DNA of 47,418 bases from positions 1-47,418 of IMG/VR virus record IMGVR_UViG_3300030328_001509. The stretch is one strand, 5' to 3'. This DNA comes from a virus. The notes below the pieces were generated by a model that saw only the letters and a list, made by a program, of their open reading frames with translations, did no database searches and was not told the DNA's origin. Shown here one piece after another: positions 47,372 to 47,418 of this stretch (position 1 is its first letter; each line of letters starts with the position of its first letter). The position numbers and the translations under genes were made by a program.

Positions 47372-47418
47372 TTTCCCTGGTTCTGGTGATTCTACAGCTG
47401 ATGCTTCACTTATTACTT

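Overview
This window is part of a double-stranded DNA bacteriophage genome, most likely a short-tailed (podovirus-like) phage of an AT-rich, possibly marine, bacterium. The evidence is a complete packaging and capsid set (small and large terminase, portal, scaffold, major capsid protein), ejection-type internal proteins, an 819-residue tail-hub-like protein, several fibres and no tape-measure or sheath gene. Most genes are tightly packed and many overlap by 1 to 4 bases (TAATG or ATGA junctions). Good AAGGAG-type ribosome binding sites are common and standard stop codons are used. I see no tRNA, integrase, repressor, CRISPR array or insertion sequence. DNA polymerase is absent, so the genome continues beyond both ends. 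The host cannot be fixed from the sequence; the regular Shine-Dalgarno sites argue mildly against Bacteroidota.

Layout. Bases 15889 down to 1 (minus strand) hold, in order of transcription, small proteins, TerS-like, TerL, portal, scaffold, capsid (followed by a hairpin terminator), connector or neck proteins and a fibre cassette whose last gene runs off the window. A divergent control region at about 15890-16124 has an inverted repeat and a direct repeat. Bases 16125 to 27083 (plus strand) are the early/middle block: many small unknown proteins, then a MazG-like protein, an ERF-like annealing protein, SSB, a fused archaeo-eukaryotic-type primase and DnaB-like helicase, a resolvase-like nuclease, GroES and a second PD-(D/E)XK nuclease. 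Bases 47418 down to 27184 (minus strand) hold a fibre with a Hint domain, lysis-type membrane proteins, a thioredoxin-like secreted protein, a metallophosphoesterase, tail proteins, a virion transglycosylase, ejection proteins and a 3109-residue giant.

How the parts fit. The giant protein carries an R-x-P ... DxDGD signature (R1243, P1245, D1283/D1285/D1287) and flanking motifs of two-barrel RNA polymerases such as YonO and the crAss-like virion polymerase. Because it lies beside the ejection proteins, I infer an RNA polymerase packaged in the virion and injected to transcribe early genes. The plus-strand block would then supply replication and recombination.

The most unusual non-coding feature is that essentially every gap longer than about 70 bases in the plus-strand block holds an RNA domain or hairpin. 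Most of the larger ones are closed by a long-range helix (17, 11+1 mismatch, 13, 9, 8, 17 and 11 bp), and a ribosome binding site and start codon usually follow closely. Their sequences differ but the layout repeats, so they may be a family of phage RNA processing or regulatory elements. This is inference from base pairing read by eye.
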